Positions 35,006 to 43,890 of a DNA stretch of 64,000 bases are shown here, piece after piece. The position numbers and the translations under genes were made by a program. The notes under the pieces were generated by a model. It was not told the DNA's origin, ran no database searches, and saw only the letters and a list, made by a program, of their open reading frames with translations. Source of the DNA: an uncultured Coriobacteriales bacterium (GTDB lineage Bacteria; Actinomycetota; Coriobacteriia; Coriobacteriales; UMGS124); the NCBI GenBank assembly GCA_934636245.1, contig CAKUAI010000002.1, positions 62,001 through 126,000 on the forward strand, in the 5' to 3' direction. Within the stretch, counting starts at the first letter, position 1. Each line of letters opens with the position of its first letter.

Positions 35006-36676
35006 CTACGCGTCGAAGGAGTCGATGAGGCAGATGAGCTCTTGGCGGGAGTGCACGCCGCACTTCTTGTACACGTGGTTCACGTGCGTCTTCGCGGTGC
35101 CTTCGGAGATGCAGAGCTGCTGGGTGATGTAGCCGACGTTGCGGCCCTTTGCCAGCAGGAAGAGCACGTCGGTCTCGCGGCGCGACAGCAGGTAGGTGTC
35201 GGCGACGTACTCGCAGCGGCGCACGAAGCGGCCCTTGCGCACCTCATCGGACTCGGCAATGGCGCCGGCGGCTGCCAGCGGGGCGGGCTGTGCATAGGGC
35301 GTGCCGCCGTGACTCTTGGGGATGGCGTTGCCGTCGCGCTGGCTCGCGCGTTCGGCGCCTGCTTCCCATGCTCCGGCCTGTCTCGCAGCCTGGGCGCTGC
35401 CAGCCTGCGTGCCCTCAACATCCTCGTCGACACCCCACATCTCCGCGGGCTTGAAGGAGTGCACCACGATGGCCATGATGTCCTCGCGGCGGGGTAGCAG
35501 CGAGCTCGCGATGGCAAGGGCGATGAGGCTCACCACCAGGGCGAGCATGCTGCCCGGTATGTTTTGCGCAATGGTGCTTGCGATGAGCGCGTTGACGGGC
35601 GCGGCAAGCACGTAGCCAAGCGCGAGGGCACCTTGCCCTAGGCCGAATAGGAACATCGGCGACAAGCGGAAGCCCTGGGCAAGCGAGCCCAGGTAGGCCC
35701 ACGCCATCGAGGACACGATGGTGAAGTTGATGAGCAGTAGCTGGTTGTCAAAAGACAGGCCCTGGGTGACGGAGAGGGCCAGGGGCGGCATGAGGATGGC
35801 GATGATGGGCACTGTGGAGCGAAACGCCCTGCCGAATGACTGGTCGCGCCTCCTGGTTGCCGCGCACACCGCGAGTACCAGCGCGCCCCCCACAAGCGAG
35901 AGGGCGATGCACAGGAGCGCTCCCGCAAAGCCCGTCTGCGGCTTCATGATGACGCCTGCATGCATGATGATGTTGCCCAGAATCAGGCCCATACAGAACA
36001 TTGCCGGGAACGTCACGAGCGCAAGCGATCCGCGCTTGACCTTGAGTTCGGCGAAATAGGTGTTCTCGCGCATGTCGGGGTCGGGCAGGCGGTCGGTCAC
36101 GCGCGTGCGCAGAAGTGCCAGGTGTGTGAACTGCAGAAGCGAGATGACGGCGTGCAGCCAAGGCGTTTCGGGCAAGAAGGAGCGCAGCAGCACATAGGCT
36201 CCGATGCCGCCGATCACGCCGAGCACGGAGTTCAGCGTGATGTCGCGCAGGCCCATGCGCCCGAAGCTGATGCCCCACAAAAAGACGAGCAGGCCCATGC
36301 TCAGGCCGTTGCAGATGCCGCCGACAAGCTGAAACGCAACCTGAAGCGATGGATCCATGTAGCTGCCGGCGATGCCGCAGAAGGCGCCGGGAACAAAGAG
36401 GACCATGGCGGCGACGACCGGCCTATAGGTGCGAAAGGCCGCATGCACGCGATTGTCGAGGAGGGCGCCGCAGAGCAGCATGGCGGCCGCCGCCGCGCAG
36501 AAGGCGTAGCGCATGAGGCCGGGCATGACACCCGACCCTTGGTCGCCGCCGAGCATCATGTCGAGGGCGAGCAAGAGCATGAGGCCCAAGCCCACCGCCT
36601 CGCCGTGTACCTCGCCCAAGTCGCTCTCGTCGGCCGCCTCCACGCGAAGGCTCACCTTTGGTATACGAAACGCCAT
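35006..36676 (-). CDS. LuxR-family regulator with multi-spanning membrane domain
   Basis: 556 residues from the ATG at 36676 (GGGAAGAGGG upstream); the frame opens 26 codons earlier. About 12 hydrophobic segments (roughly residues 25-420) precede a polar linker and a C-terminal LuxR helix-turn-helix (LSRRETDVLFLLAKG, ISEGTAKTHVNHVYKKCGVHS). It is divergent from the Mo enzyme at 37019 across a 342-bp gap. In Eggerthella, regulators of this type adjacent to catechol dehydroxylase genes respond to their substrates, so this protein probably senses the substrate of the neighbouring enzyme. Confidence 0.88.
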   Translation of the reverse strand: MAFRIPKVSLRVEAADESDLGEVHGEAVGLGLMLLLALDMMLGGDQGSGVMPGLMRYAFCAAAAAMLLCGALLDNRVHAAFRTYRPVVAAMVLFVPGAFCGIAGSYMDPSLQVAFQLVGGICNGLSMGLLVFLWGISFGRMGLRDITLNSVLGVIGGIGAYVLLRSFLPETPWLHAVISLLQFTHLALLRTRVTDRLPDPDMRENTYFAELKVKRGSLALVTFPAMFCMGLILGNIIMHAGVIMKPQTGFAGALLCIALSLVGGALVLAVCAATRRRDQSFGRAFRSTVPIIAILMPPLALSVTQGLSFDNQLLLINFTIVSSMAWAYLGSLAQGFRLSPMFLFGLGQGALALGYVLAAPVNALIASTIAQNIPGSMLALVVSLIALAIASSLLPRREDIMAIVVHSFKPAEMWGVDEDVEGTQAGSAQAARQAGAWEAGAERASQRDGNAIPKSHGGTPYAQPAPLAAAGAIAESDEVRKGRFVRRCEYVADTYLLSRRETDVLFLLAKGRNVGYITQQLCISEGTAKTHVNHVYKKCGVHSRQELICLIDSFDA

Positions 36677-36783
36677 CCCTCTTCCCCCCGTCCCGCAGTA
36701 CATGCCGCCTTGCGCGCCTGGCGCAGTTGCAGGCATGCATTGTATCCCCAGCACATTCTACTTGAGTGCCCCAATCATGCAAA

Positions 36784-36822
36784 TATCTTCAAGATGAGCC
36801 ATGTACCTGCAATTATGGTACA
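36784..36822. promoter_or_regulatory. Operator candidates between LuxR and Mo enzyme genes
   Basis: Two short palindromes lie in the 342-bp divergent gap: ATCTTCAAGAT at 36784-36794, and TGTACC (36802-36807), nine bases, GGTACA (36817-36822). The rest of the gap (36677-37018) has no other clear structure. Binding by the LuxR protein is inferred. Confidence 0.45.
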
Positions 36823-37018
36823 GCCAATCATCACACAGACACAATCATCCCGTTTGGTGTAGAGCGCTCAAACGACCAAAACCACCCGTTGGAATGAGGG
36901 GGTAGAGGCGCGGCGCCCCTAGAGTCTGGAAGCGTGCAAGGACGCGAGCCTTCCCGCACAGGGGCACGGCATGCACACGAGCACATACGTCATGTAGGAA
37001 AGAAGAGAGGAGCACGAT

Positions 37019-40000
37019 ATGGCCAAGCTCACCATGAGCCGCCGTAGCTTCGTCAAGGTCGCCGCCGTCACGGCCGCCGCCTGCGCCATGGCCGGGGGCG
37101 CCCCCGAGCCCATGAAGGCGCTCGCGGAGGGTGCCGACGAGACCGCTGGCGAGGTCAAGCGCATCCGTTCCACCTGCCGCGCCTGCGGTAAGGTCGAGTG
37201 CGGCGTTTGGGTCACCGTCGAGGACGGCAAGGTCGTCAAGGTCGAGGGCGACGAGTCCACGCCTCACGGCCGCGGCCACTGCTGCTCGAAGTCCCAGGCT
37301 TCGATGCAGGCTGCCTACCACCCCGATCGCCTTCGTTACCCCATGAAGCGCACCAACCCCAAGGGCGAGGACGATCCGGGCTGGGTCCGCATCTCCCTTA
37401 AGGAAGGCTTCGACCTCGTGGGCGAGAAGCTCACCGAGATCGTCAACAAGTACGGCGGCGAGTCCGTCTTCGCCATGGGCGGCACCTCCCGCGTCTGGAC
37501 CCAGGCTCCCTACGGAACCCTCAAGCAGGTCTTCGGCACGCCCAACGCCCACCTTGCCTACGAGATCTGCAAGGGCCCGCGTCACTTCGGCGGCATCCTG
37601 ACCGACGAGATCGGCTCCCCGTGGATGGAGGTCGAGGCCGAGCCCAAGGTCTACGTGCAGTGGGGCACCGCCGCTGAGTACTCCAACTACGACTCCAACA
37701 ACCGTACCGTCACCGACGTTGCGCAGCACGCCGCCTGCCACATCCTGGTCGACCCGCGTCTGACCCCGCTGGGCAAGGAGAGCTCCATCTGGCTGCCCCT
37801 GCGTGTCGGCACCGACCTGTGCCTGTCGCTGTCCTGGCTGAAGTGGATCGTCGACAACGAGGCCTACGATGACGCCTTCGTGCGCCGTTGGACCAACGCC
37901 CCGTTCCTGTGGTGCGAGGACAAGGAGAAGGAGGGCGAGCCCGGCGACGGCGTTTGGTTCATGGAGATGAACGGCGGCATCCACATGAGGACCCGCCTGC
38001 TCACCGAGGCCGACCTCAAGGAGGACGGCTCCCCCAAGCGCTTCATGGTGTGGGACGAGGCCAACGAGCGCCTCACCTACTGGGACTCCGAGGCCTGCCA
38101 GTGGGAGGGCGAGGAGCATCGCATCCCCACCACCGGCATGTGGGTCGAGCACCCCTACAAGCCGCTGGCCGCCGACGCATGGCTGCCCGACATCTCGACC
38201 TTCGCCGACCCCTCCACCGAGCCCGACCGCTTCCCGGCCGGCTCCGAGGAGTGCAACCCCGAGGGTCTGCCCAAGCTCCCCTCGCTCTTCCCGGGCGAGG
38301 TCGAGGTCACGTGGAAGGACGGCAGCAAGCATGTCGCCCGCACCGTGTGGGACGCCTTCGCCGAGAACCTCGAGCCCTACACCCTTGAGTACGCCGAGGA
38401 GGTCACCGAGGTCCCGGCCGAGCTCATCGAGCAGGCCGTGAAGACCTACACGACCCGTATCGACCCGGCCATGGGCAACGGCGGCATCCACTACCAGCTC
38501 GCTCCCGACCAGACCGGCCACGCCGTCCAGAACACCCGCGCCCTGCAGCTCATCGCCTGCATCACGGGCAACTCCGACGAGCCTGCCGGCAACCGTGGCT
38601 CCTCCAAGGCTGAGGTCGACGGCTGCCCCGGCCGCGCCACGATGCTTTCCACCGACTACGGCGAGAACGCCATCACGTGGGAGGGCCGCGACAAGTCCAT
38701 CGAGGACCAGATCCCCGAGATCCAGGACTTCGTCCAGTACCTGATCGACAACGACTCGCCCCTGGCCGAGCGTTACGACAACAAGGTTCCCACCGACGAG
38801 GAGGCCCGCTGGATCGCCGAGCGCAAGGGCGGCGCATACCGTCCCTCCACCGCTTGGCCGAACCCCAAGACGAGCTGGGAGCGCAACGCCAAGCAGATCA
38901 GCGCCGAGCGCTTCCCGCTGCTGCGCTACTGGAACCGTTGGGCTGACTCCGCCACCATCTGGGACTCCATCAACGAGATTGACACGCCCTACCAGATCCA
39001 TGCCGGCGTGTGCATGTCGGGCGACTTCATGAACGAGTCCAACCTGACCGAGGCCTGGGAGGCTCTCACCAAGCTCGACTTCTGGGTTGACATCAACCTG
39101 TGGAGCTGCCCCAACAACGGCTGCGCCGACGTCGTGTTCCCCTGCCTGCACTGGCTCGAGGTCAACACCACGCGCGTCTCGCAGGGTGCAGGCGGCGTCT
39201 TCGGTGCCGGCCAGCGCGCCAAGCAGCCCGAGGGCGAGTGCATCTACGACCCCGTGTTCGTCGTGCTTCTCTACAAGGCCATGGGCGTGCCGTTCAACAA
39301 CACCGACCCTGACTACGACGAGTGGCTCAACCTCAACGTCGAGGACTTCGTCCAGTGCGGCGGCACCGTGTCCTACGAGGAGCAGGAGGCTCGCGTTCTG
39401 AAGGCTGCCTGCGACGCTTGGAAGACGCCTGAGTTCCCCGACGGCCCCACCTTCGAGGAGTACGCCGCCAAGTTCCAGGAAGAGGGCTGGTTCGACTGCC
39501 GCAAGTACCACCCCGAGCGCTGGGGCACCTATCGTCGCTGGGAGATGGGCTATCGTCGTCAGGAGGGTGGCTACAACCTGTACCCCGCCGTCGACGAGAA
39601 GGCCGGCTTCATGACCCCCACCGCCAAGGTGGAGATCTGGTCCACGATCATGGAGTCCTACATCGACGACGAGGACAAGTTCCCGCACTGGCGCGAGCCG
39701 CAGAACTCCAAGATCGCCAACCCGGAGTTCTACGACGCAGCCCTGGTCGACCAGATCGGCGAGAACCAGGCCGTTGCCGGCAAGATGGACGAGAACGAGC
39801 ACATGATCAACAAGGAAGGCTACAAGGCCGCCCTTGCTGCCAACCCCGAGGCCGCCTTCATCATGACGACCGGTGCCCGTCAGCCCGTCTACTTCCACAC
39901 CGAGCACCGTCAGCTCCCCTGGTGCCGCGAGCTGTGGCCCTACCCGCGCTTCGAGATGAACCCCGCCGACGCCGCCAAGCTTGGTCTGGAAGAGGGCGAC

Positions 40001-40417
40001 TGGGTGTGGATCGAGACTCCGTGGGGCAAGGTCCGCGAGGTCATCGACCTGTACTACGGCATCAAGGAGGGCACGACCAACGCCAACCACGGCTGGTGGT
40101 TCCCCGAGGTCGACACCGCAAGCCACGGTTTCGAGCTTGTCAACATCAACTGCACGCTCGACAAGTACGCCCAGTGCTGGATCTGCGGCGCTTCTCAGAT
40201 GCGCGGCATCCCCTGCGTGGTGTACAAGGCCACGGCCGAGAACTCGCCTTTCGGCAACCCCGTGCCTTGCGACCCCGACGGCAACCCCGTCATCTGGGAG
40301 TCTACTGACCCGCGCCTGAAGGAATGGCTCACCGCTGATCCGTCCGCGGAGGGCATGAATTACTATCGCGCGGGTGTCAACGGCTTGCAGACGAGTAAGT
40401 CGCTGATCAAGGAGTAG
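37019..40417 (+). CDS. Tat-exported molybdopterin oxidoreductase, catechol dehydroxylase-like
   Basis: 1132 residues. Tat signal SRRSFVKVAAVTAAACAM, then an Fe-S site with Cys53, Cys56, Cys61 and Cys88/89 (STCRACGKVECG...GHCCSKSQ). Next come YHPDRLRYPMKRTNPKGEDD, EICKGPRHFG, KVYVQWGTAAEYSNYD, NGGIHYQLAPD and a C-terminal VYFHTEHRQLPWCRELWP. It is much longer than DmsA (about 800). The length and motifs fit the Eggerthella/Gordonibacter catechol dehydroxylase group within the DMSO reductase superfamily; pyrogallol transhydroxylase or acetylene hydratase-type chemistry is an alternative. The bis-MGD enzyme is folded by a TorD-type chaperone and exported. Fe-S and anchor genes follow. The substrate is unknown. 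Confidence 0.88.
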   Translation: MAKLTMSRRSFVKVAAVTAAACAMAGGAPEPMKALAEGADETAGEVKRIRSTCRACGKVECGVWVTVEDGKVVKVEGDESTPHGRGHCCSKSQASMQAAYHPDRLRYPMKRTNPKGEDDPGWVRISLKEGFDLVGEKLTEIVNKYGGESVFAMGGTSRVWTQAPYGTLKQVFGTPNAHLAYEICKGPRHFGGILTDEIGSPWMEVEAEPKVYVQWGTAAEYSNYDSNNRTVTDVAQHAACHILVDPRLTPLGKESSIWLPLRVGTDLCLSLSWLKWIVDNEAYDDAFVRRWTNAPFLWCEDKEKEGEPGDGVWFMEMNGGIHMRTRLLTEADLKEDGSPKRFMVWDEANERLTYWDSEACQWEGEEHRIPTTGMWVEHPYKPLAADAWLPDISTFADPSTEPDRFPAGSEECNPEGLPKLPSLFPGEVEVTWKDGSKHVARTVWDAFAENLEPYTLEYAEEVTEVPAELIEQAVKTYTTRIDPAMGNGGIHYQLAPDQTGHAVQNTRALQLIACITGNSDEPAGNRGSSKAEVDGCPGRATMLSTDYGENAITWEGRDKSIEDQIPEIQDFVQYLIDNDSPLAERYDNKVPTDEEARWIAERKGGAYRPSTAWPNPKTSWERNAKQISAERFPLLRYWNRWADSATIWDSINEIDTPYQIHAGVCMSGDFMNESNLTEAWEALTKLDFWVDINLWSCPNNGCADVVFPCLHWLEVNTTRVSQGAGGVFGAGQRAKQPEGECIYDPVFVVLLYKAMGVPFNNTDPDYDEWLNLNVEDFVQCGGTVSYEEQEARVLKAACDAWKTPEFPDGPTFEEYAAKFQEEGWFDCRKYHPERWGTYRRWEMGYRRQEGGYNLYPAVDEKAGFMTPTAKVEIWSTIMESYIDDEDKFPHWREPQNSKIANPEFYDAALVDQIGENQAVAGKMDENEHMINKEGYKAALAANPEAAFIMTTGARQPVYFHTEHRQLPWCRELWPYPRFEMNPADAAKLGLEEGDWVWIETPWGKVREVIDLYYGIKEGTTNANHGWWFPEVDTASHGFELVNINCTLDKYAQCWICGASQMRGIPCVVYKATAENSPFGNPVPCDPDGNPVIWESTDPRLKEWLTADPSAEGMNYYRAGVNGLQTSKSLIKE

Positions 40418-40438
40418 AGACCGAGTCTCACCCGATTG

Positions 40439-40520
40439 CGGAGGCGCAGCTACGGCGTTGCGCTCAGGCTTATGTACTCCAGTACACTGCGCCATCGCGC
40501 GCCTTGTATCTGCGCCTCCG
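40439..40520 (+). repeat. Palindromic repeat, copy B3
   Basis: An 82-bp imperfect palindrome 22 bp after the Mo enzyme stop. CGGAGGCGCAGcTAC (40439-40453) pairs with GTAtCTGCGCCTCCG (40506-40520). The core is TGTAC-TCCA-GTACA (40473-40486), with GCGCCTTG before the right arm. Confidence 0.85.
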
Positions 40521-40555
40521 TTTGAAAGCACGTGGCTCTTTGTCTCACCCGATCG

Positions 40556-40638
40556 CGGCGGCCCATCTGCCGCGTTCCAGAGAGGTTCATGTACGTCCAG
40601 TACACATCGCCTCTCTGCGCCTTGCATATGGGCCGCCG
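40556..40638 (+). repeat. Palindromic repeat, copy B4
   Basis: An 83-bp element directly after B3. CGGCGGCCCATcTGC (40556-40570) pairs with GCAtATGGGCCGCCG (40624-40638). Inside are CGCGTTCC, the core TGTACGTCCAGTACA and GCGCCTTGC. The CTCACCCGAT leader is shared with B3. B3 and B4 occupy most of the 330-bp gap between the Mo enzyme and Fe-S subunit genes. Confidence 0.85.
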
Positions 40639-40747
40639 TCTTTGCGGAAGGTTTTGATACGACCTGGTGGTCGCCATGCCTCCGTCTACTGGGATGGTTT
40701 GATCCATCCTTCCTGCTGAATGACTATTGAGAGGAGAGGAACCCGCT

Positions 40748-41419
40748 ATGTCTCAGTATGCAGTCGTCACTGACCTGAACCGTTGCACGGGCTGCCTTGC
40801 CTGCACTGTCGCCTGCAAGGCTGCCAACGGCGTGCCTGTGGGCAACTTCTGGATCCGCAGCATGCGCGTCGGCCCCGTCACCAAGGAAGAGGGCGGCCAG
40901 TTCCCCGACGTCGACATGTACTTCCTGCCGATGCAGTGCCAGCACTGCGCCACTCCCGAGTGCGTCACCGTGTGCCCCACCGGCGCCTCCATCAAGACGG
41001 AGAACGGCACCGTGCAGATCGACAAGGAGCTGTGCATCGGCTGCGGCGCCTGCCTTTCTGCCTGCCCCTACGGCGTGCGCTACATCAACGAGGACAGCAA
41101 CGTCGCCGAGAAGTGCACGCTGTGCTCCCAGCTTGTCGAGCAGGGCGAGCTTCCCGCTTGCGTTGCCCAGTGCGGCGCCCGCGCCCGCTTCTTCGGTGAC
41201 CTCGACGAGGGCATCGACTCCTTCGAGGGCCCCTGGCGCCCCGAGGCCGCCGGCACCTACGAGGAGCAGCAGGCCGTTCGCGTCAAGATTCGCGACGCCG
41301 TGCAGCCCTTCGAGGACGACGACCTGCACCAGCTGCCCGACACGGGCAACGCCCCTTCGAACTACTACATCCTTCGCCAGCACTACGGCGACCGTCGCGA
41401 TCGCGAGTGGAGGAGCTAA
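40748..41419 (+). CDS. Four-cluster ferredoxin subunit (DmsB-like)
   Basis: 223 residues from the ATG at 40748 with GAGAGGAGAGGA upstream. Four [4Fe-4S] motifs of the DmsB/PhsB type: Cys13-16-19-23 (CTGCLACTVACK), CQHCATPECVTVCPTG, CIGCGACLSACPYG and CTLCSQLVEQGELPACVAQC. It has no signal of its own; such subunits are exported bound to the Tat-bearing catalytic subunit. It carries electrons from the membrane anchor (next gene, 6 bp away) to the Mo enzyme. Confidence 0.93.
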   Translation: MSQYAVVTDLNRCTGCLACTVACKAANGVPVGNFWIRSMRVGPVTKEEGGQFPDVDMYFLPMQCQHCATPECVTVCPTGASIKTENGTVQIDKELCIGCGACLSACPYGVRYINEDSNVAEKCTLCSQLVEQGELPACVAQCGARARFFGDLDEGIDSFEGPWRPEAAGTYEEQQAVRVKIRDAVQPFEDDDLHQLPDTGNAPSNYYILRQHYGDRRDREWRS

Positions 41420-41425
41420 ACCGCT

Positions 41426-42331
41426 ATGGATTCCCAGGTCTATCTAGCGCTGTATACGCTGGTGACGTGCCTGGGCGCAGGGGTTCTCGGCTTTCAGGGC
41501 GCAGCGTGCGTAAGGTGGCGCTCTGAGCGGCTCAACAAGGCGTCGGCGATTGTCGCCGGCGCCTTGGCGCTAGCTGGAATCGCGCTGTTTGCCTTGCGCC
41601 TGGGACGCCCCGAGCGTCTGTTCGGCGGTTTTGCAAACCTCACGTCGGGCGTCACGCTCGCCTTGTACGGCGTGGTGCTCTTTGTGGTTGTCTGCGTCGT
41701 GATGCTCGTGATGTCGAGCCGCACCGAGGACGGAAGCGTTCCCCGTTGGTGCGGCATCGCGGCCATCGTTGTGTCCGTCCTGCTGGTGGCTGCCATGACC
41801 TGCGGTGCGGTGCTCTCGGCAAAGCCGGGTGCGGGCCTGTACACGCTCATGGCCCTCTACCTCGGTGCGGCGCTGCTCTTCGGCGCTGCCGCCCACCTGG
41901 TGCTGGGCGCGCTGCTCAAGGACGAGGCCGCCTGCAAGACCGGCCGCGCGACTCTGGCCGTGTGCGCCGTGCTCGCCGGCGTGGGCCTCGTCGCCTACCT
42001 TGTGTGGTACGGCCTGGACACCCAGGCGGCCGCGCAGGTCACGAAGTCGACCTACTCCATGAGCACCCACATGATCGGCGGTGCCAAACAGGTCGCCGCG
42101 ACCGACAAGCTCGCCGTGGTGATGTCGGGAGCGCAGGCCTTGCTCTTCTGGGGCGGCTCTGTGGCCTGTGGCATCGTGGCCCCGCTTGCCTGTGGTGCTG
42201 CGGCGCTCGTCGTGGGCAAGGGCGACGTGCTCGAGAAGCGCGGCGTGCTTCTCGTCCTGGGCCTTGCGGCTCTTGTATGCGCACTCGCTGGCGGCTGGTG
42301 CCTGCGCCTGTGCCTCGCGACGCTGGTGTAA
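41426..42331 (+). CDS. DmsC-type membrane anchor subunit
   Basis: 301 residues with about eight hydrophobic segments, the size and shape of DmsC quinol-oxidising anchors. The N-terminal LYTLVTCLGAGVLGFQG, the LNKASAIVAGALALAGIALFALRLGRPERLFGGF stretch (with the RPER turn) and the absence of cysteine clusters fit the family. It is expected to oxidise menaquinol and reduce the Fe-S subunit. A GGAGGAGC site precedes the ATG. It is the last gene before a terminator. Confidence 0.88.
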   Translation: MDSQVYLALYTLVTCLGAGVLGFQGAACVRWRSERLNKASAIVAGALALAGIALFALRLGRPERLFGGFANLTSGVTLALYGVVLFVVVCVVMLVMSSRTEDGSVPRWCGIAAIVVSVLLVAAMTCGAVLSAKPGAGLYTLMALYLGAALLFGAAAHLVLGALLKDEAACKTGRATLAVCAVLAGVGLVAYLVWYGLDTQAAAQVTKSTYSMSTHMIGGAKQVAATDKLAVVMSGAQALLFWGGSVACGIVAPLACGAAALVVGKGDVLEKRGVLLVLGLAALVCALAGGWCLRLCLATLV

Positions 42332-42376
42332 GCGCATCGCGCGCGATTTCTTGCAATTCAAGCTTCACTCACAAGG

Positions 42377-42413
42377 ACGGCCGACCCTCAAGCGCGAGGG
42401 CCGGCCGTTTTTT
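42377..42413 (+). terminator. Terminator of the Mo enzyme operon
   Basis: ACGGCCGaCCCTC pairs with GAGGGcCGGCCGT and a run of six T follows, 46 bp after the anchor gene stop. Confidence 0.9.
42391..42413 (+). repeat. Direct repeat, left copy, flanking the ATPase gene
   Basis: The right half of the terminator (23 bp, beginning AGCGCGAGGGCCGG) occurs again at 43891-43913, just after the ATPase gene. Only this half is duplicated, so the copy at 43891 cannot form the original hairpin. Confidence 0.8.
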
Positions 42414-42517
42414 GTTGGCGGGCTTTCGTTTGCGTATTGCCGCTGCACGAGTGATTGCCATGCTTTTGTCTACGTGCTGAACATCTCCGACTGAAAAATG
42501 TAGATAACCACAAAAAT

Positions 42518-42557
42518 ACGTCCTTATTAATGTAATATCACGCATTAATAAGGACGT
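42518..42557. promoter_or_regulatory. Perfect 15-bp inverted repeat upstream of the ATPase gene
   Basis: ACGTCCTTATTAATG (42518-42532) and its exact complement (42543-42557) are separated by TAATATCACG. The AT-rich repeat lies 22 bp before the ATG at 42580 and contains TAATAT, a possible -10. It may be an operator or a transcript hairpin covering the start region. Confidence 0.65.
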
Positions 42558-42579
42558 GTCTCTGTATGCGGAGGTAGTC

Positions 42580-43884
42580 ATGGAGCGGTTCCTCATGAAC
42601 GAGCTTGTTGCCTGGAAAAACTCGCGGCGCCGCAAGCCCCTCATTCTCAACGGGGCGCGCCAGGTGGGTAAGACCTGGCTTCTCAAGGAGTTCGGCAAAA
42701 CGCAGTTCGAAAAGGTCGCATACGTGAGCCTTGATGCAAACGAGGCGGCTCGCGCTCTCTTCGATGCCAACTTTGACATGGGGAGAATCATTGACGGACT
42801 TTCGTTGCTGACGGGCGTGCGTATAGAGCCGTCATCAACGCTCATAATTCTCGACGAGATTCAGTCTGCCCCAAAAGCTCTTACGGCACTGAAGTACTTC
42901 TGCGAGGAGGCTTCTGATTACGCGGTCGCCGCAGCGGGCTCCTTGTTGGGCATTTCTGCCATGGAGGGCTCAGGTTATCCCGTCGGGAAGGTGGATACGC
43001 TCAATCTGCATCCCATGAGCTTCCGTGAGTTTCTCGATGCAACGGGCGAGCGGATGCTGCGGGAGTTGGTTGATAAAGGCGACCTGGCGCTCATCGATGC
43101 CTTCAGGGATAGGGAGGCTCTCGCCCTTAAGCGATACTGCGTTGTTGGGGGCATGCCGGCTGTTGTGGATGAGTTTGCGGCGACGGGGGACTATGAGGCT
43201 GTTCGGCGAGTTCAAGAGCAGATACTTGAGGACTACGAACGAGACTTTGCCAAGCATATTCCCATGCGTTTGTATCCGAGGGTCCATGAGGTTTGGGATT
43301 CCATTCCGGCGCACCTTTCCCATGAGAACAAAAAGTTCGTATTTGGGCGCGTCCGCGAAGGTGCCAGGGCGAAAGACTTCGAAGAATCTATCGTGTGGTT
43401 GGAGCAGGCCGGTCTGATACACAGGGTTCATCGCGTAACTAAACCTGGAATGCCGCTCGTTGCTTATAACGACCACAAGGCTTTCAAGGTGTTTCTCTCC
43501 GATGTAGGTTTGCTAGGTGCTATGAGCGGGCTTGATCCTGCAAGCATTGTGGACGGCAATGCGGTATTCACCGAGTTCAAGGGTGCAATGACCGAACAGT
43601 ATGTGTGTCAGCAACTCATTTCAGACTGCGGGATGAGGCCGTTCTACTGGTCGGCAGAGAACTCGTCGGGTGAAATTGACTTTTTGGCGCAGGGATGCGG
43701 AAAGACGTTCGCAATAGAAGTTAAGGCGGAAGAAAACTTACGGGCTAAGAGCCTGAAGGCCTTCAAAGACAAGAACCCCGAAGTCTGTGCCGTGCGTTTT
43801 TCGCTCTCGGGGTATCGTGAGCAAGATTGGATGCGCAACGTGCCCCTCTACGCGATTGGTGTGCCGTCTTTGTGGCAGCGATAA
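42580..43884 (+). CDS. ATP-binding protein, AAA_14/DUF4143 family
   Basis: 434 residues from the ATG at 42580 (GGAGGT upstream; a GTG at 42556 is in frame). Walker A LNGARQVGKTWLLKEFG near 23-39, Walker B TLIILDEIQSAPKAL near 93-107, then the DUF4143 part (LHPMSFREFLDATGE, VGGMPAVVDEFAATGDY) and a C-terminal segment with EIDFLAQGCGKTFAIEVKA, like a PD-(D/E)XK core. The family is widespread and unevenly distributed in gut bacteria, with no proven function. Codon use is less GC-rich than in the neighbours. It is bracketed by a 23-bp direct repeat, suggesting insertion. Confidence 0.88.
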   Translation: MERFLMNELVAWKNSRRRKPLILNGARQVGKTWLLKEFGKTQFEKVAYVSLDANEAARALFDANFDMGRIIDGLSLLTGVRIEPSSTLIILDEIQSAPKALTALKYFCEEASDYAVAAAGSLLGISAMEGSGYPVGKVDTLNLHPMSFREFLDATGERMLRELVDKGDLALIDAFRDREALALKRYCVVGGMPAVVDEFAATGDYEAVRRVQEQILEDYERDFAKHIPMRLYPRVHEVWDSIPAHLSHENKKFVFGRVREGARAKDFEESIVWLEQAGLIHRVHRVTKPGMPLVAYNDHKAFKVFLSDVGLLGAMSGLDPASIVDGNAVFTEFKGAMTEQYVCQQLISDCGMRPFYWSAENSSGEIDFLAQGCGKTFAIEVKAEENLRAKSLKAFKDKNPEVCAVRFSLSGYREQDWMRNVPLYAIGVPSLWQR

Positions 43885-43890
43885 CAGGCG

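Noticed and set aside
36845..40627. A 1260-codon open frame on the minus strand opposite the Mo enzyme
   Set aside because: It is the mirror of the high-GC, codon-biased Mo enzyme gene. The composition (long Val/Leu/Gly/Asp runs) is typical of antisense frames, there is no ribosome binding site, and it conflicts with a clearly recognised protein.
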